The notes: generated by a model not told the origin, from the sequence alone. 64,000 bases of DNA from DASYTH01 sp036002505 (GCF_036002505.1 NZ_DASYTH010000362.1:7739-71738); one strand, 5' to 3'. Counted from the first letter of the stretch, positions 32,230 through 41,212 are shown. A program made the numbers and translations.

Positions 32230-33045
32230 TCAGTAGTACGTGAGGCCGGGCAGGGTGGCGATGATCTGGAGCAGCTTGGCGTCCAGCGGCGGGGCCGGGC
32301 GGCTGGTCGGTTTGTCCACGAAGCCGCGGACGGTGAGGTTCGTGGAGGTGACGTACACGATCGTGCCGTCCGGCCGCAGGGCGTACACCGCGTTCGACAG
32401 GTAGCCGGAGCTGTGCCGCTCGGCGCTGATCCGCATCCGGATGTTCGACTCCTGAAGCACGCTGCAGGCGGTCTCGGCCGGCGAGGCATCGGCGCAGGTG
32501 GGCACCTTTCGGTCCGGGCCGGAGTAGTTGATCGTCAGGTCGAGGCTGCCGATCCCCTCGGCGTCCCACAGGTCCGCGGTCAGGTGGTAACCGCCGTTGG
32601 CGTACCGGAACTCCAGCGGCGCCCGCCCGTCGTCCACCACGGCCACCGGGGTGAACTCGGCCGGGATGATCCTGGTTGACAGGACCTTGGTCAGCGCCGC
32701 GGCACGTGCCTCGATGACGGGTTCCGGCACGGACGTGGCGGTGGTGAGGGGCAGTTCCGGGCCAGGCGGCGCGACCTCGGACGTAGTCGGCGCCGGCACC
32801 GAAGCAGGGGTCAACGATGGTGGTGCGGCCACCTCCTCTGGATCGTGCCCGGGCAGGCCGGTGATCATGGCCGCGCCGATCAGCACGACCAGCACGCTCG
32901 CCGCCACCCCGCCAGACGTGGCGACCCGGCGCAGCCGCACCGCCCGCCGCCCGCGCCGCAGCACCGCCTCCCGGTCCAGGGCGAGCGGCGGCTCCGGCCC
33001 GAACGCCCGGCCGAGCAGCTCCCTGATCTCGCCGTCCCCGCTCAT
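32230..33045 (-). CDS. membrane anti-sigma-like protein
   Basis: A 271-residue protein with a cytoplasmic N-terminal region (residues 1-40), one transmembrane helix near residues 44-63, a Pro/Thr/Ser-rich stalk to about residue 110, and an extracytoplasmic beta-rich domain. The ATG overlaps the stop of the ECF sigma gene, the usual arrangement for a sigma and its membrane partner. No zinc HxxxCxxC motif is present. The identity as an anti-sigma factor is from context. Confidence 0.65.
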   Translation of the reverse strand: MSGDGEIRELLGRAFGPEPPLALDREAVLRRGRRAVRLRRVATSGGVAASVLVVLIGAAMITGLPGHDPEEVAAPPSLTPASVPAPTTSEVAPPGPELPLTTATSVPEPVIEARAAALTKVLSTRIIPAEFTPVAVVDDGRAPLEFRYANGGYHLTADLWDAEGIGSLDLTINYSGPDRKVPTCADASPAETACSVLQESNIRMRISAERHSSGYLSNAVYALRPDGTIVYVTSTNLTVRGFVDKPTSRPAPPLDAKLLQIIATLPGLTYY

Positions 33046-33545
33046 TTCTGCTCCGCCACCGGATCTTCGGCCAGCAACCGGCGCAGTGCCGCCAAGCCCT
33101 TGGCCGCCTGGCTCTTCACCGTCCCCTCGCTCCTGCCGAGCAGCGCCGCGGTCTCGGTGACCGACAGGTCCTCCCAGTAGCGCAGCACCACGACCGCGCG
33201 CTGCCCGGCGGGCAACTGCGCCAGCGCACGGCGCACGTCCACAGCCTCGTCCACGCCGTTCGGCGGGCCGGCAACCTCGGGCAGCTCCTCGACGACGCTC
33301 TCCCGGCGGCGGAACGCCCGCCGGGACTCGTCGATCGCGGAACGCACCATGACCTTGCGCGAGTAGGCGTCGACGCTGCCGTCCCGGCGCAGCCGCGGCC
33401 ACGCCATGTAGACCTTCGTCAGCGTGGTCTGCACAAGATCCTCCGCGCGGTGCCAGTCGCCACCGCAGAGCAGGTAGGCGGTCCGGCGCATGACAACGGC
33501 CCGGCTGTCCAGGAACTCCCCGAACTCCGCGTCGCGGTTCAGCAC
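33042..33545 (-). CDS. SigE-family ECF sigma factor
   Basis: A 167-residue extracytoplasmic-function sigma factor with region 2 (AEDLVQTTLTKVYMAWPRL) and region 4 (LPAGQRAVVVLRYWEDLSVTETAALLGRSEGTVKSQ). It belongs to the 'SigE family' abundant in actinomycetes. The GTG start lies right after a copy of the GGCGCTACGCC-type element. It is coupled to the putative anti-sigma gene. Confidence 0.9.
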   Translation of the reverse strand: MLNRDAEFGEFLDSRAVVMRRTAYLLCGGDWHRAEDLVQTTLTKVYMAWPRLRRDGSVDAYSRKVMVRSAIDESRRAFRRRESVVEELPEVAGPPNGVDEAVDVRRALAQLPAGQRAVVVLRYWEDLSVTETAALLGRSEGTVKSQAAKGLAALRRLLAEDPVAEQK

Positions 33546-33551
33546 CGTGTT

Positions 33552-33582
33552 CTCTTACTTGGCTCGATGGCGCAGCGCCAGT
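33552..33582 (-). repeat. short dispersed element, copy 1 (upstream of sigma gene)
   Basis: Read on the minus strand it is CTGGCGCTGCGCCATCGAG followed by CCAAGTAAGA. Other copies are at 44527-44556 and 62446-62475. It contains a TGGCG/CGCCA hairpin and ends 7 bp before the sigma factor GTG. Confidence 0.7.
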
Positions 33583-33665
33583 CCATGGTCCTCTCGGTCA
33601 CCCGGTGGTACGGGACGGCCGGCAGCTCGGTTGCCTCACCCGCTCACGGGATGCACAGAGGAACT

Positions 33666-34748
33666 TCAGAATCGCGGGTGATCGCCGCGGAGCTCGGCCC
33701 GCGGCGCGTCCGGGTCGTCGCCGGTCGGGGTGATCTCACCGAGCACCCAAGCGGGCACGTGCCGGGCGGTGAGCACGGCCAGCGCGCGGTCCACGTCCTC
33801 GGCAGCCACCACGGCCACCATGCCGACGCCCAGGTTGAAGGTCTGCTCCATCTCGGCGCGCTCGACCCGGCCGCGCTGGGCGATCACCGAGAACACCGGG
33901 GCCGGCGTCCAGGTGCCGCGGTCGAGTACCGCCCGCACCCCGCGGGGCAGCACCCGGAGCAGGTTCGCCACCAGGCCGCCACCGGTGACGTGCGCGAACG
34001 TGCGCACCTCGGTCTCGGCGGCCAGCGCCAGGCAGTCCTTGGCATAGATCCGGGTCGGCTCGAGCAGCTCCTCGCCGAGCGAGCGGCCGAACTCCTCGAC
34101 GATGCCGCCCAGCGGCATCCGGGCGATGTCCAGCAGCACGTGCCGGGCCAGCGAGTAACCGTTGGAGTGCAGCCCGGAGGAGCCCATCGCGATCACCACG
34201 TCGCTGGGCCGGACCCGCTCCGGCCCGAGCACCTGGTCGGCCTCGACCACGCCCACCCCGGTGGCGGACAGGTCGTAGGCGCCGTCGGCCATCAGCCCGG
34301 GGTGCTCGGCGGTCTCCCCGCCGAGCAGCGCGCAGCCGGCCTGCAGGCAGCCGGTGGCGATGCCCTTGACCAGCGCGGCGATCAGGTCCGGCAGCACCCG
34401 GCCGACCGCGATGTAGTCCTGCAGGAACAGCGGCTCGGCGCCGCACACCACGAGGTCGTCGACCACCATGGCGACCAGGTCGATGCCGACCGTGTCGTGG
34501 ATGCCCAGGGCCTGCGCCACTGCGATCTTGGTGCCGACGCCGTCGGTGGAGGACGCCAGCAGCGGGTCCTTCCAGCGGTCCAGCCGGAGCCGGAAGAGCC
34601 CGGCGAACCCGCCGATGCCGCTGACCACCTCCGGTCGGGTCGCCTTCTCCGCCCACGGCTTGAGCTGCTCGACGGCCTGCTCACCGGCCTCGATGCTCAC
34701 CCCCGCGGCGGCGTAGGTAGCGGGCGGGGGTTCGGAGATCTCGGTCAT
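33666..34748 (-). CDS. purM: phosphoribosylformylglycinamidine cyclo-ligase PurM
   Basis: A 360-residue AIR synthetase, the fifth step of de novo purine synthesis. It has the N-terminal DGVGTKIAVAQALG, LLGGETAEHPG, GSSGLHSNGYSLAR and VTGGGLVANLLRVLP motifs. It is downstream of purF and joined to it by a short spacer with a 12-codon frame whose stop overlaps the ATG. Confidence 0.96.
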   Translation of the reverse strand: MTEISEPPPATYAAAGVSIEAGEQAVEQLKPWAEKATRPEVVSGIGGFAGLFRLRLDRWKDPLLASSTDGVGTKIAVAQALGIHDTVGIDLVAMVVDDLVVCGAEPLFLQDYIAVGRVLPDLIAALVKGIATGCLQAGCALLGGETAEHPGLMADGAYDLSATGVGVVEADQVLGPERVRPSDVVIAMGSSGLHSNGYSLARHVLLDIARMPLGGIVEEFGRSLGEELLEPTRIYAKDCLALAAETEVRTFAHVTGGGLVANLLRVLPRGVRAVLDRGTWTPAPVFSVIAQRGRVERAEMEQTFNLGVGMVAVVAAEDVDRALAVLTARHVPAWVLGEITPTGDDPDAPRAELRGDHPRF

Positions 34749-34783
34749 ACGGTGTTCAACGATTCGCTCGCAGGCTCGCTCAT
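34745..34783 (-). other. 12-codon mini-ORF between purF and purM
   Basis: It reads MSEPASESLNTV, starts 6 bp after the purF stop and ends in a TGA that overlaps the purM ATG. It is the same repeat family as the pca spacers. Confidence 0.4.
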
Positions 34784-34789
34784 GTCGGT

Positions 34790-36304
34790 TCAGGGTCGCT
34801 GGAGTGCCTCCTCGGCACCGTACCCGGCGGGCAGAACGGGCGCGGCGGAACCGTTGACGCCCTTCTCCAATCCCTCCAGGAGATACTTGCCGATTTTGGC
34901 CGACTCGGGCAGGGCGATCGGGTAGTGGCCGTCGAAGCAGGCCGTGCAGAGCCGGGACCGGGGCTGCTCGCTGGCCGCGACCAGGCCCTCCAGCGACACG
35001 TAGCCCAGTGAGTCCGCGCCGATCGAGCGACGCACCCCGTCGATGTCCAGGCCGTTGGCGATCAGCTCGGCGCGGGAGGCGAAGTCGATGCCGTAGAAGC
35101 ACGGCCAGCGCACCGGCGGCGAGGCGATCCGGACGTGCACCTCGACCGCGCCGGACTCGCGCAGCATCCGCACCAGGGCGCGCTGGGTGTTGCCGCGCAC
35201 GATCGAGTCGTCCACCACGACCAGGCGCTTGCCACGGATCACGTCGCGCAGCGGGTTGAGTTTGAGCCGGATGCCGAGCTGGCGGATGGTCTGCGACGGC
35301 TGGATGAACGTGCGCCCCACGTAGGCGTTCTTCACCAGGCCCGAGCCGTACGGAATGCCGGAGGCCTGGGCGTAGCCGATCGCGGCCGGCGTGCCGGACT
35401 CCGGCACCGGGATCACCAGGTCGGCCTCGGCCGGCGACTCCTCGGCGAGGCGGCGGCCGATGTCCACCCGGGTGGCGTGCACGGACCGCCCGCTGATCGT
35501 GGTGTCCGGCCGGGCCAGGTAGACGAACTCGAACACGCAGCCCTTCGGCTCCGGGTTGGCGAACCGGGACGAGCGCAGCCCGTCGTCGTCGATGGCCAGC
35601 AGTTCGCCGGGCTCCACCTCACGGACGAACGAGGCGCCGACGATGTCCAGCGCCGCCGTCTCGCTGGCCACCACCCAGCCGCGGGAGAGCCGGCCGAGCA
35701 CCAGCGGGCGGACGCCGTGCGGGTCACGCGCCGCGTACAGCGTGGACTCGTCAGCGAACACCAGGCAGAACGCGCCGCGCACGGTCGGCAGCAGCTCCAG
35801 CGCGGCCTGCTCGAGACCCCGGTCCGCGGCGGCCGCGGCGAGCAGCCCGCAGAGCAGGTCGGAGTCCGTGGTCGCACCGTTCTTCGTGACGATGCCGGTG
35901 GCCCGCGCACGCTCCTGGAGCTCCGCCGTGTTCACCAGATTTCCGTTGTGTCCCAAGGACAATCCGCTGCCGATGGCGGTGGTGCGGAAGGTCGGCTGGG
36001 CGTTCTCCCAGGTGGTGGAGCCGGTCGTGGAGTATCTGCAGTGCCCGACCGCCACGTAACCACGCAGCGACGAGAGCACCTGCTCGTCGAACACCTGGCT
36101 GACCAGGCCGAGATCCTTGAACACGACGATCTGCTGGCCGTCCGAGACGGAGATCCCGGCCGCCTCCTGGCCGCGGTGCTGCAGTGCGTACAGGCCGTAG
36201 TAGGTGAGTTTGGAAACCTCTTCGCCGGGTGCCCAGACCCCGAACACCCCACACTCCTCGCGGGGCTCGGTCTCGGATCCAGCGCTGAACTGGTCGTCTG
36301 CCAC
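34790..36304 (-). CDS. purF: amidophosphoribosyltransferase PurF
   Basis: A 504-residue enzyme for the first committed step of purine synthesis. After a 17-residue propeptide, C18 is the glutaminase nucleophile (EECGVFGVWAP). The PRPP motif is VVVDDSIVRGNT. Cysteines in CVFEF, WPCFYGIDF and LCTACF fit an iron-sulfur cluster of the Bacillus type. The GTG start has GGAG 9 bp upstream. Confidence 0.97.
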   Translation of the reverse strand: MADDQFSAGSETEPREECGVFGVWAPGEEVSKLTYYGLYALQHRGQEAAGISVSDGQQIVVFKDLGLVSQVFDEQVLSSLRGYVAVGHCRYSTTGSTTWENAQPTFRTTAIGSGLSLGHNGNLVNTAELQERARATGIVTKNGATTDSDLLCGLLAAAAADRGLEQAALELLPTVRGAFCLVFADESTLYAARDPHGVRPLVLGRLSRGWVVASETAALDIVGASFVREVEPGELLAIDDDGLRSSRFANPEPKGCVFEFVYLARPDTTISGRSVHATRVDIGRRLAEESPAEADLVIPVPESGTPAAIGYAQASGIPYGSGLVKNAYVGRTFIQPSQTIRQLGIRLKLNPLRDVIRGKRLVVVDDSIVRGNTQRALVRMLRESGAVEVHVRIASPPVRWPCFYGIDFASRAELIANGLDIDGVRRSIGADSLGYVSLEGLVAASEQPRSRLCTACFDGHYPIALPESAKIGKYLLEGLEKGVNGSAAPVLPAGYGAEEALQRP

Positions 36305-36405
36305 CGAAGCGTCTCCAGGCGGGAGGTGTGATCTGCACGTGCATTTTCAGTCTAGGCGCAGGTCGCCAACCGCCGGCTTAACCCGATGGGTGGGTCTCGG
36401 CACAT

Positions 36406-36786
36406 TCACAGCCGAACGAGCGGCAGAAGGTTGCTCAGGTCGGCCCGGGTGCCGGAGGCGGTGACCCGACCAGCGGTGAGGGCGTCGGCCCAGGTGAGGT
36501 GGCCGGTGGCGAGCTCGAGCCAGGTGCGGGCGTCGGTCTCGACGATGTTGGGCGGGGTGCCACGGGTGTGCCGGGGGCCCTCGATGCACTGGACGGCGGC
36601 GAACGGCGGGACCCGCACCTCGACGGTGTTGCCGGGGGCCAGGTCGGCCAGCAACCGCACGCTCAGCCGCACGGCGGCAGCCAGCGTGACGCGGTCCGGG
36701 TCGGGGCCGTCGCCGGAGAGCCAGCGGGCGACGGCCGCCAGCCGGGTCCGCAACTCGTGCGGGTCGACGGGCCGGCGGCCGGGCAC
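36406..36786 (-). CDS. sterol-carrier-family protein
   Basis: A 126-residue protein matching the SCP-like family seen beside purF in mycobacteria (the Rv0807 type). It has TVEVRVPPFAAVQCIEGPRHTRGTPPN and the ending TWLELATGHLTWADALTAGRVTASGTRADLSNLLPL typical of SCP-2 folds. The ligand is unknown. Confidence 0.85.
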   Translation of the reverse strand: MPGRRPVDPHELRTRLAAVARWLSGDGPDPDRVTLAAAVRLSVRLLADLAPGNTVEVRVPPFAAVQCIEGPRHTRGTPPNIVETDARTWLELATGHLTWADALTAGRVTASGTRADLSNLLPLVRL

Positions 36787-36794
36787 CCTCGGTC

Positions 36795-37613
36795 CTAGTC
36801 CCCGGCCGATCTGCTGACCTCGCCGAGCATCTGGTCGACGTGCTGGATGATCCGGCGGGAGTCGGCGGGCGAGATCGTGGTCCAGAGGTGGCCGTCCTGG
36901 GAGCGGCGGCGGATCTGGACGTAGCGGCCGTCCTCGGTGTCGAAGAACGACACCACCCGCTCGGCGCGCTGGCGGCGGCCGAGGCGGTCGCGGGCGGCCG
37001 CGCCGAAGTTGCCGGTGCCGAGCACGTCGCTGATCATCGTGGCCAGCGCGTTGGCGTCGTCCTCGCGGACCCCGTGGCTGAGCAGCGCGCCGTGGAAGCC
37101 CTGCTGGGTCCCGCCGGCCTCGTTCGCCGCCGCCTCGAAGTCCTCGCTGCGCAGGCTGACCGACTGCCCGGGCCCCGCCGGGCGGTCCGTCAGCAGCCCG
37201 ACGGCGGACGAGGCCAGGCTCTCCGCCGAGACCCGCCGCAGGGTCAGCGCCTCGCCGGCGAGCACGGCCAGCACCGCCGCGTTACCCGTGGCCGCCGCGA
37301 GCAGCCGCACGCTGCCGTCCACGTACGCCCGGCCGTCGACCTCGCGGTCGGGCCGGGCCAGCAACCCGAGCAGGTACTCGATCTCGGGGTGTACCGCCAC
37401 CGGCCGTCCGAGTCCGCGACCCTCGAGGTCGGCCCACGCCTTCTCTTCCAGCGCGGCCCGCTCCTCGAAGGTCTTACCGGGCGAGGGCACCTTCACCACC
37501 AGCGGCATCGAGCCGAGTTGCAGGTGCTCCCACAGCACGTCGAACTCGAGGGCCGAGAGCGAGATCGGTTCGTGGTCGATCTCCGGCTCCGTCCCTAGTC
37601 CCAAAATGGTCAC
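36795..37613 (-). CDS. EspG-family type VII secretion chaperone
   Basis: A 272-residue protein of the EspG family. It has an N-terminal SLSALEFDVLWEHLQLGSMPLVVKVPSPG and a C-terminal SFFDTEDGRYVQIRRRSQDGHLWTTISPADSRRIIQHVDQML. EspG proteins bind PE-PPE pairs and carry them to ESX systems. The GTG overlaps the PPE stop. No ESX core gene (eccB, eccC, eccD, mycP) is in the window. Confidence 0.85.
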   Translation of the reverse strand: MTILGLGTEPEIDHEPISLSALEFDVLWEHLQLGSMPLVVKVPSPGKTFEERAALEEKAWADLEGRGLGRPVAVHPEIEYLLGLLARPDREVDGRAYVDGSVRLLAAATGNAAVLAVLAGEALTLRRVSAESLASSAVGLLTDRPAGPGQSVSLRSEDFEAAANEAGGTQQGFHGALLSHGVREDDANALATMISDVLGTGNFGAAARDRLGRRQRAERVVSFFDTEDGRYVQIRRRSQDGHLWTTISPADSRRIIQHVDQMLGEVSRSAGD

Positions 37614-38977
37614 GACTCTTCGGTCTTCGGTTCCTCGCCGATCACCGCGGGCGACACCATCCGGTCGTCGTCGAACACACCGGTGGTCTCCAGCAGGTAG
37701 TCGGGCGAGAAGCGCTCCTCGTCCTCCTCGCCGGGAGTACCGGCCCCGCCGCCCATCGGGGAGGAGCCGAGCCCACCGCCGCCGCGAGCGCCGGCACCGC
37801 CAGGGCCGGCCGCGCCGCCGCGGCCGCCGAACCCGCCCTCACCTGCGGGAGCGCCGAGGCTGCGGCCCACCTGCGCGCCGGGACGCGAGCCCTCCGCGCC
37901 CGGGCTGCCGGCACCGAGGCCACCGGTGCCGGGCCGGGCGCCGCTGCCGCTCTCCGGGCCGCCCGCGCCGCCCAGGCCGGGCGTGCCGCGCAGACCCGGT
38001 TGGGTGTTCCGGCCGCCCAGTTCACCGGGCTGCGACCCGGTGGGCAGCGACGTGGTCGGGAGCGGGTAGTTGCCCCCGGGACGCGGCGGACCCCCGTACG
38101 TCGGGTTGTTGCCGCCACCGCCACCGGGCGGAAGCGTCGTGGGGTCCGGGAACGCCCCACCGGTGGGCGGCGGGGTCGGCGTGAACGTCGAGGGGGTGGT
38201 CGTGCCACCGGACACGACGGGAGCGGAGCTGCCGGAGGTGGTCGGCGGCAGCGTGCGGCCGCCGGTACCGGTGCTGCCGGTCCCGGTGCTGGGCGGGGTG
38301 GTGATGCTGCTGGTCTGGGTGCCGCCGCTGGGGCCGGAGTAAGTGCCGCTGGACATCCAGCTGCCGATCTGACCACCCGAGCTGGAGCTGCCCGACGGCG
38401 GGCTGGTCGAGATCTGGAAGTCCGGCGGAGGCACGAAGGTGCCCAGCGTGTTGCGGTTCCAGGTGCTGTTGGACTCGTAGGTCTCCATCGTGTCGACGGC
38501 CTTCTGTTCGGCCGCCGACTGCGCCGCCTCCTGCGCTTCGTGGTCGGCCGACTGCTGGGCCACGGCGAGCGCCGGACCGGGGTTGCCAAGCGCGGCCATC
38601 GCACCGGCCCCGATCTGCTGCCACCCGGCCGGCGCCGGCGTGGTCACCTCCACCGGCTTGGGCATCTCGGCCCGGGCGGTGGAGACGAAGCTGGCCTGGT
38701 CCTCGCTCGAGATCCGCATGACGGAGGTGGCCGTCTGGGTGTCGCCGGCCCACTGCTGCAGCGGGTTGATCGCGGTGGTCGCGTCGGCCGACGCGAGGCC
38801 CTGCCAGCTCGTCTGCAGCTTGCCCAGCGCGTCGTTGAGGTCCTTGTCGATGTGCCCGAGCTCCTCGGTGAGACCGCTCCAGTACGCGGTCTGCGCGTTG
38901 GACGCCCCGGCCCCGGGACCGCCGTTGATCATCTTGTACATGTCGGGGTGCGAGAGGCCTCGCCACCGAACAGTCAT
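37610..38977 (-). CDS. PPE-family protein with Gly/Pro-rich C-terminus
   Basis: A 455-residue protein. Residues 1-180 form the helical PPE-like domain with a WxG turn (SWQGL near residue 58). Residues 190-430 are low-complexity Gly/Pro/Ser/Thr, and an acidic end FSPDYLLETTGVFDDDRM follows. A similar acidic C-terminal block is common to PPE proteins of Pseudonocardiales. Likely secreted by an ESX system with the neighbouring small partner. Confidence 0.82.
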   Translation of the reverse strand: MTVRWRGLSHPDMYKMINGGPGAGASNAQTAYWSGLTEELGHIDKDLNDALGKLQTSWQGLASADATTAINPLQQWAGDTQTATSVMRISSEDQASFVSTARAEMPKPVEVTTPAPAGWQQIGAGAMAALGNPGPALAVAQQSADHEAQEAAQSAAEQKAVDTMETYESNSTWNRNTLGTFVPPPDFQISTSPPSGSSSSGGQIGSWMSSGTYSGPSGGTQTSSITTPPSTGTGSTGTGGRTLPPTTSGSSAPVVSGGTTTPSTFTPTPPPTGGAFPDPTTLPPGGGGGNNPTYGGPPRPGGNYPLPTTSLPTGSQPGELGGRNTQPGLRGTPGLGGAGGPESGSGARPGTGGLGAGSPGAEGSRPGAQVGRSLGAPAGEGGFGGRGGAAGPGGAGARGGGGLGSSPMGGGAGTPGEEDEERFSPDYLLETTGVFDDDRMVSPAVIGEEPKTEES

Positions 38978-39005
38978 GTCGCTCGTCCCTCCGGTGTCCG
39001 TAGGC

Positions 39006-39377
39006 CTACTCGTGGCCGCTCATCCGCGCGGTGTTGTCGCCGTCCATGAGCCCGTAGCCGCGCTGCGTCTGCTCCAGCGCCTCGGTCACCTGGTTCAGCA
39101 TGTGGTGGTACTGGAAGAGGACCTGGGCCGCCGAGTCGGCGCCGCTGGCGGACCGCTCGGCGAACTGGGTCGCCGTCTCGCCGCTGACCGGATCGTGTGC
39201 CCACGCCGGGAAGTCGAGCCCGTTGAGCTCGTCGACCTTGTGCTGGACCCGGTCCCGGGCGCTCCGGAAGGCGGTCAGCGCCGCCGGGATGGCCGACCAT
39301 TCGATGAACAGGGTCTCGTTGCCGGTGAGATTCTGCGAGGAGGAGGTGCTTCCCCCACCACCGTCTGCCAGGAACAC
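39006..39377 (-). CDS. small helical ESX partner (PE/WXG100-like)
   Basis: A 123-residue protein with a glycine-rich N-terminus and two predicted helices separated by a turn near DFPAWAHDP. It sits directly upstream of the PPE gene where a PE partner is expected. No clear WxG is present. The assignment is mostly by position and size. Confidence 0.6.
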   Translation of the reverse strand: MFLADGGGGSTSSSQNLTGNETLFIEWSAIPAALTAFRSARDRVQHKVDELNGLDFPAWAHDPVSGETATQFAERSASGADSAAQVLFQYHHMLNQVTEALEQTQRGYGLMDGDNTARMSGHE

Positions 39378-39434
39378 GGTGCGTCTCCCTCAGTGCTGTG
39401 CATTCGCGACGACTGTAGCTCTGACGGCAAGGCC

Positions 39435-39454
39435 CTGTGGAACGGTTCCCACAG
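39435..39454. promoter_or_regulatory. palindrome in the divergent ESX/SseB-like promoter region
   Basis: CTGTGGAACGGTTCCCACAG has arms CTGTGG/CCACAG and an inner GGAAC-G-GTTCC. It lies between the PE-like and SseB-like genes and could be an operator for either. Confidence 0.45.
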
Positions 39455-39541
39455 CTTCCACCTGTCCGTGAGTCTCCGGTGAGACGTCGCATCGGGTGCG
39501 TGATGACGGTACCGAACAGGCAGGGCCGATGGTGGGGAACC

Positions 39542-39547
39542 TACGAT
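39542..39547 (+). promoter_or_regulatory. -10 element TACGAT of a leaderless transcript
   Basis: TACGAT ends 7 bp before the ATG of the SseB-like gene. Confidence 0.5.
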
Positions 39548-39554
39548 CTCGCGC

Positions 39555-40094
39555 ATGGCAGCGGTGGAGGACCTCCCACCCGAGATCACGGCCGAGATGC
39601 GGGCCGCGGCTCGGGAGAACCCGAACTCGTGGCTCTACGTGATCGATCCCGCGCTGGACCCGGACGGCGAGGTCCCGCCCTCGGGCGTGATCGGGATGTA
39701 CCCGGTCAACGAGCGGGGCGAGATCGAGGACGCCTTCCAGCCCAACGCCGGCTTCCGGCCGTCGCCGGTGGTGCCGGACCTCGAGCGGCTGCTCGAGCTG
39801 GTCCGCGACGGCGAGCGGGACCAGGCCGAGCTGCTGCCCATGGTGCTGGCCGCCCGGTTGCTGCTCTACGCCGCCGGGCCGGCCGACACCTCGGTGACCG
39901 GTTTTCCGAACCGGCGGCACGGCACGATCGTGGTGCCGGTGTGCACCGCGCCCGCGCACGTGCCGCCGGCCTGGCCGGGCTGGCGGGAGATCACCGGGCG
40001 GGATCTTGTCCCGCTGCTGCACGGGCACCCGCTGGTGATCAACCCGAGCGGCCCGGTGACCGCGCTGATCGCAGTCCCGCCTCTCCGGAATTAG
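39555..40094 (+). CDS. SseB-like type VII secretion-associated protein
   Basis: A 179-residue soluble protein. It resembles proteins labelled type VII secretion-associated or SseB N-terminal domain, with PNSWLYVIDPALDPDGEVPPSGVIGMYPVNERGEI and GRDLVPLLHGHPLVINPSGPV. It is divergent from the ESX set, which agrees with the label. Its last five residues PPLRN come from a dispersed repeat, so the natural end may be altered. Confidence 0.7.
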   Translation: MAAVEDLPPEITAEMRAAARENPNSWLYVIDPALDPDGEVPPSGVIGMYPVNERGEIEDAFQPNAGFRPSPVVPDLERLLELVRDGERDQAELLPMVLAARLLLYAAGPADTSVTGFPNRRHGTIVVPVCTAPAHVPPAWPGWREITGRDLVPLLHGHPLVINPSGPVTALIAVPPLRN

Positions 40095-40250
40095 CAGTCC
40101 CGCCTCTCCGGAATTAACTGCTGTCGTCGCGTTCCAGCGAACGCTGCGGTTGTCGGGTTGATTGTGGCTGGGTGCCGTCACGGTCCCCTGAGGTGCGGTT
40201 GGGTGGGGCGAGGCTCTTGTCAACCCGCGATGATCCATCGGACACGCCCC
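40071..40250 (+). repeat. dispersed 115-180 bp element, copy B
   Basis: This is the fullest copy. The first 23 bp (GCAGTCCCGCCTCTCCGGAA plus TTA) are duplicated in tandem (40071-40093, 40094-40116). The core GGCTGGGTGCCGTCACGGTC and the end GATCCATCGGACACG match copy C. It fills the gap between two convergent genes and overlaps the stop of one. Confidence 0.8.
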
Positions 40251-40252
40251 GG

Positions 40253-41050
40253 TTAGACGTCCACCTCGTCGGTCGCGTTGGCCGCGTCGGCGGCGAGGCC
40301 GATGCCGCAGTTGGGGGCTGACCAGGAGTTGGACGTGCGGATGTCGACGTGGGTGTGGTCGTTGTGGTCGGGGTAGCCGGGGCCGAAGATGCCGCCGAAG
40401 CCGTGGTTGCGGGCCTCCTGGGCCATCCGGCACAGGGAGGGTGAGCCGACCAGGTCGGCCGCGGTGCCGTAGAGGTGCTGGCTGTTGCTGGCGCCGCCGA
40501 CCGAGGCGTTGCACTGGATGTTGCGGAACCCGCTGCTGATGGTCAGCGGGGCGTCGCCGAGGGCGTGCCGGAGCGCTTCGAGCTGCCACATGGTGCGCAG
40601 CGCGTTGGCCCGGGTGGCCGACTCGGACAGCGGGCCGCCGTCGAACCCGCTGCCGCCGCAGCCGTCGTCCAGCTCGGAGTAGTTGAAGTGGATGGGCGTG
40701 CAGTCGTCGTCCTGCAGTTCGTAGAGCTTGGTGAACGTCTGCGGGCCGGCGACGCCGTCGGCACCGAGCCCGTAGGCCTGCTGGAAGCGGATCACCGCGG
40801 ACCGGGTCGCCGGGCCGAAGTCGCCGTCGATGCCCAGGTGCGCGCCGGTGCCCGGCCAGCCGGCCACCCGGATCTGCAGTTGCCGGACGTCCTCGCCGTT
40901 CGCGCCCTGACTGAGGGTGCGGCCCCAGGTGAAGCAGCCGTCCGCGGCGGCCTGGTTGGTCGCCGACGAGACCAGCAGGCCGCCCGCGGCCAGGGCGAGC
41001 GCGGTCAGGATCCGGAGCAACGGGACGGCGAACCTACGGGTGCGTGCCAT
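40253..41050 (-). CDS. secreted peptidoglycan-binding M15 peptidase
   Basis: A 265-residue exported protein. It has a signal peptide (1-36), a PG_binding_1 domain (about 45-110) and an M15_3-type zinc carboxypeptidase domain. Likely zinc ligands are the H and D of SQHLYGTAADL and the last H of HNDHTHVDI. It probably trims D-Ala-D-Ala ends of peptidoglycan. GGAGG precedes the ATG. Confidence 0.88.
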   Translation of the reverse strand: MARTRRFAVPLLRILTALALAAGGLLVSSATNQAAADGCFTWGRTLSQGANGEDVRQLQIRVAGWPGTGAHLGIDGDFGPATRSAVIRFQQAYGLGADGVAGPQTFTKLYELQDDDCTPIHFNYSELDDGCGGSGFDGGPLSESATRANALRTMWQLEALRHALGDAPLTISSGFRNIQCNASVGGASNSQHLYGTAADLVGSPSLCRMAQEARNHGFGGIFGPGYPDHNDHTHVDIRTSNSWSAPNCGIGLAADAANATDEVDV

Positions 41051-41212
41051 GTGTGGGCCTCCAGTGCTAGCTAGAAACTGAGGGCTCGAAAGGAATGTCG
41101 GCGTTCCGCTGGTCGTTCGGCCGGCGGTTGGCCAACCGGTTCGTCGGGCAGACCTCCGGCCTACCCTCCTCACCGGCGAGCCCTCGGGCAGGGAGAAAAT
41201 TACACACAGGCT

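Noticed and set aside
39441..39451. GGAACGGTTCC as a LexA site
   Set aside because: The spacing between GAAC and GTTC is one base, not the four expected for actinobacterial LexA.
40071..40250. Insertion sequence remnant with terminal inverted repeats
   Set aside because: No transposase frame and no matching terminal inverted repeats were found; it is kept only as a dispersed element.
41051..41212. Possible c-di-AMP (ydaO) riboswitch before the M15 peptidase
   Set aside because: Such riboswitches precede wall-lytic genes in actinobacteria, but the conserved core motifs are not seen here.
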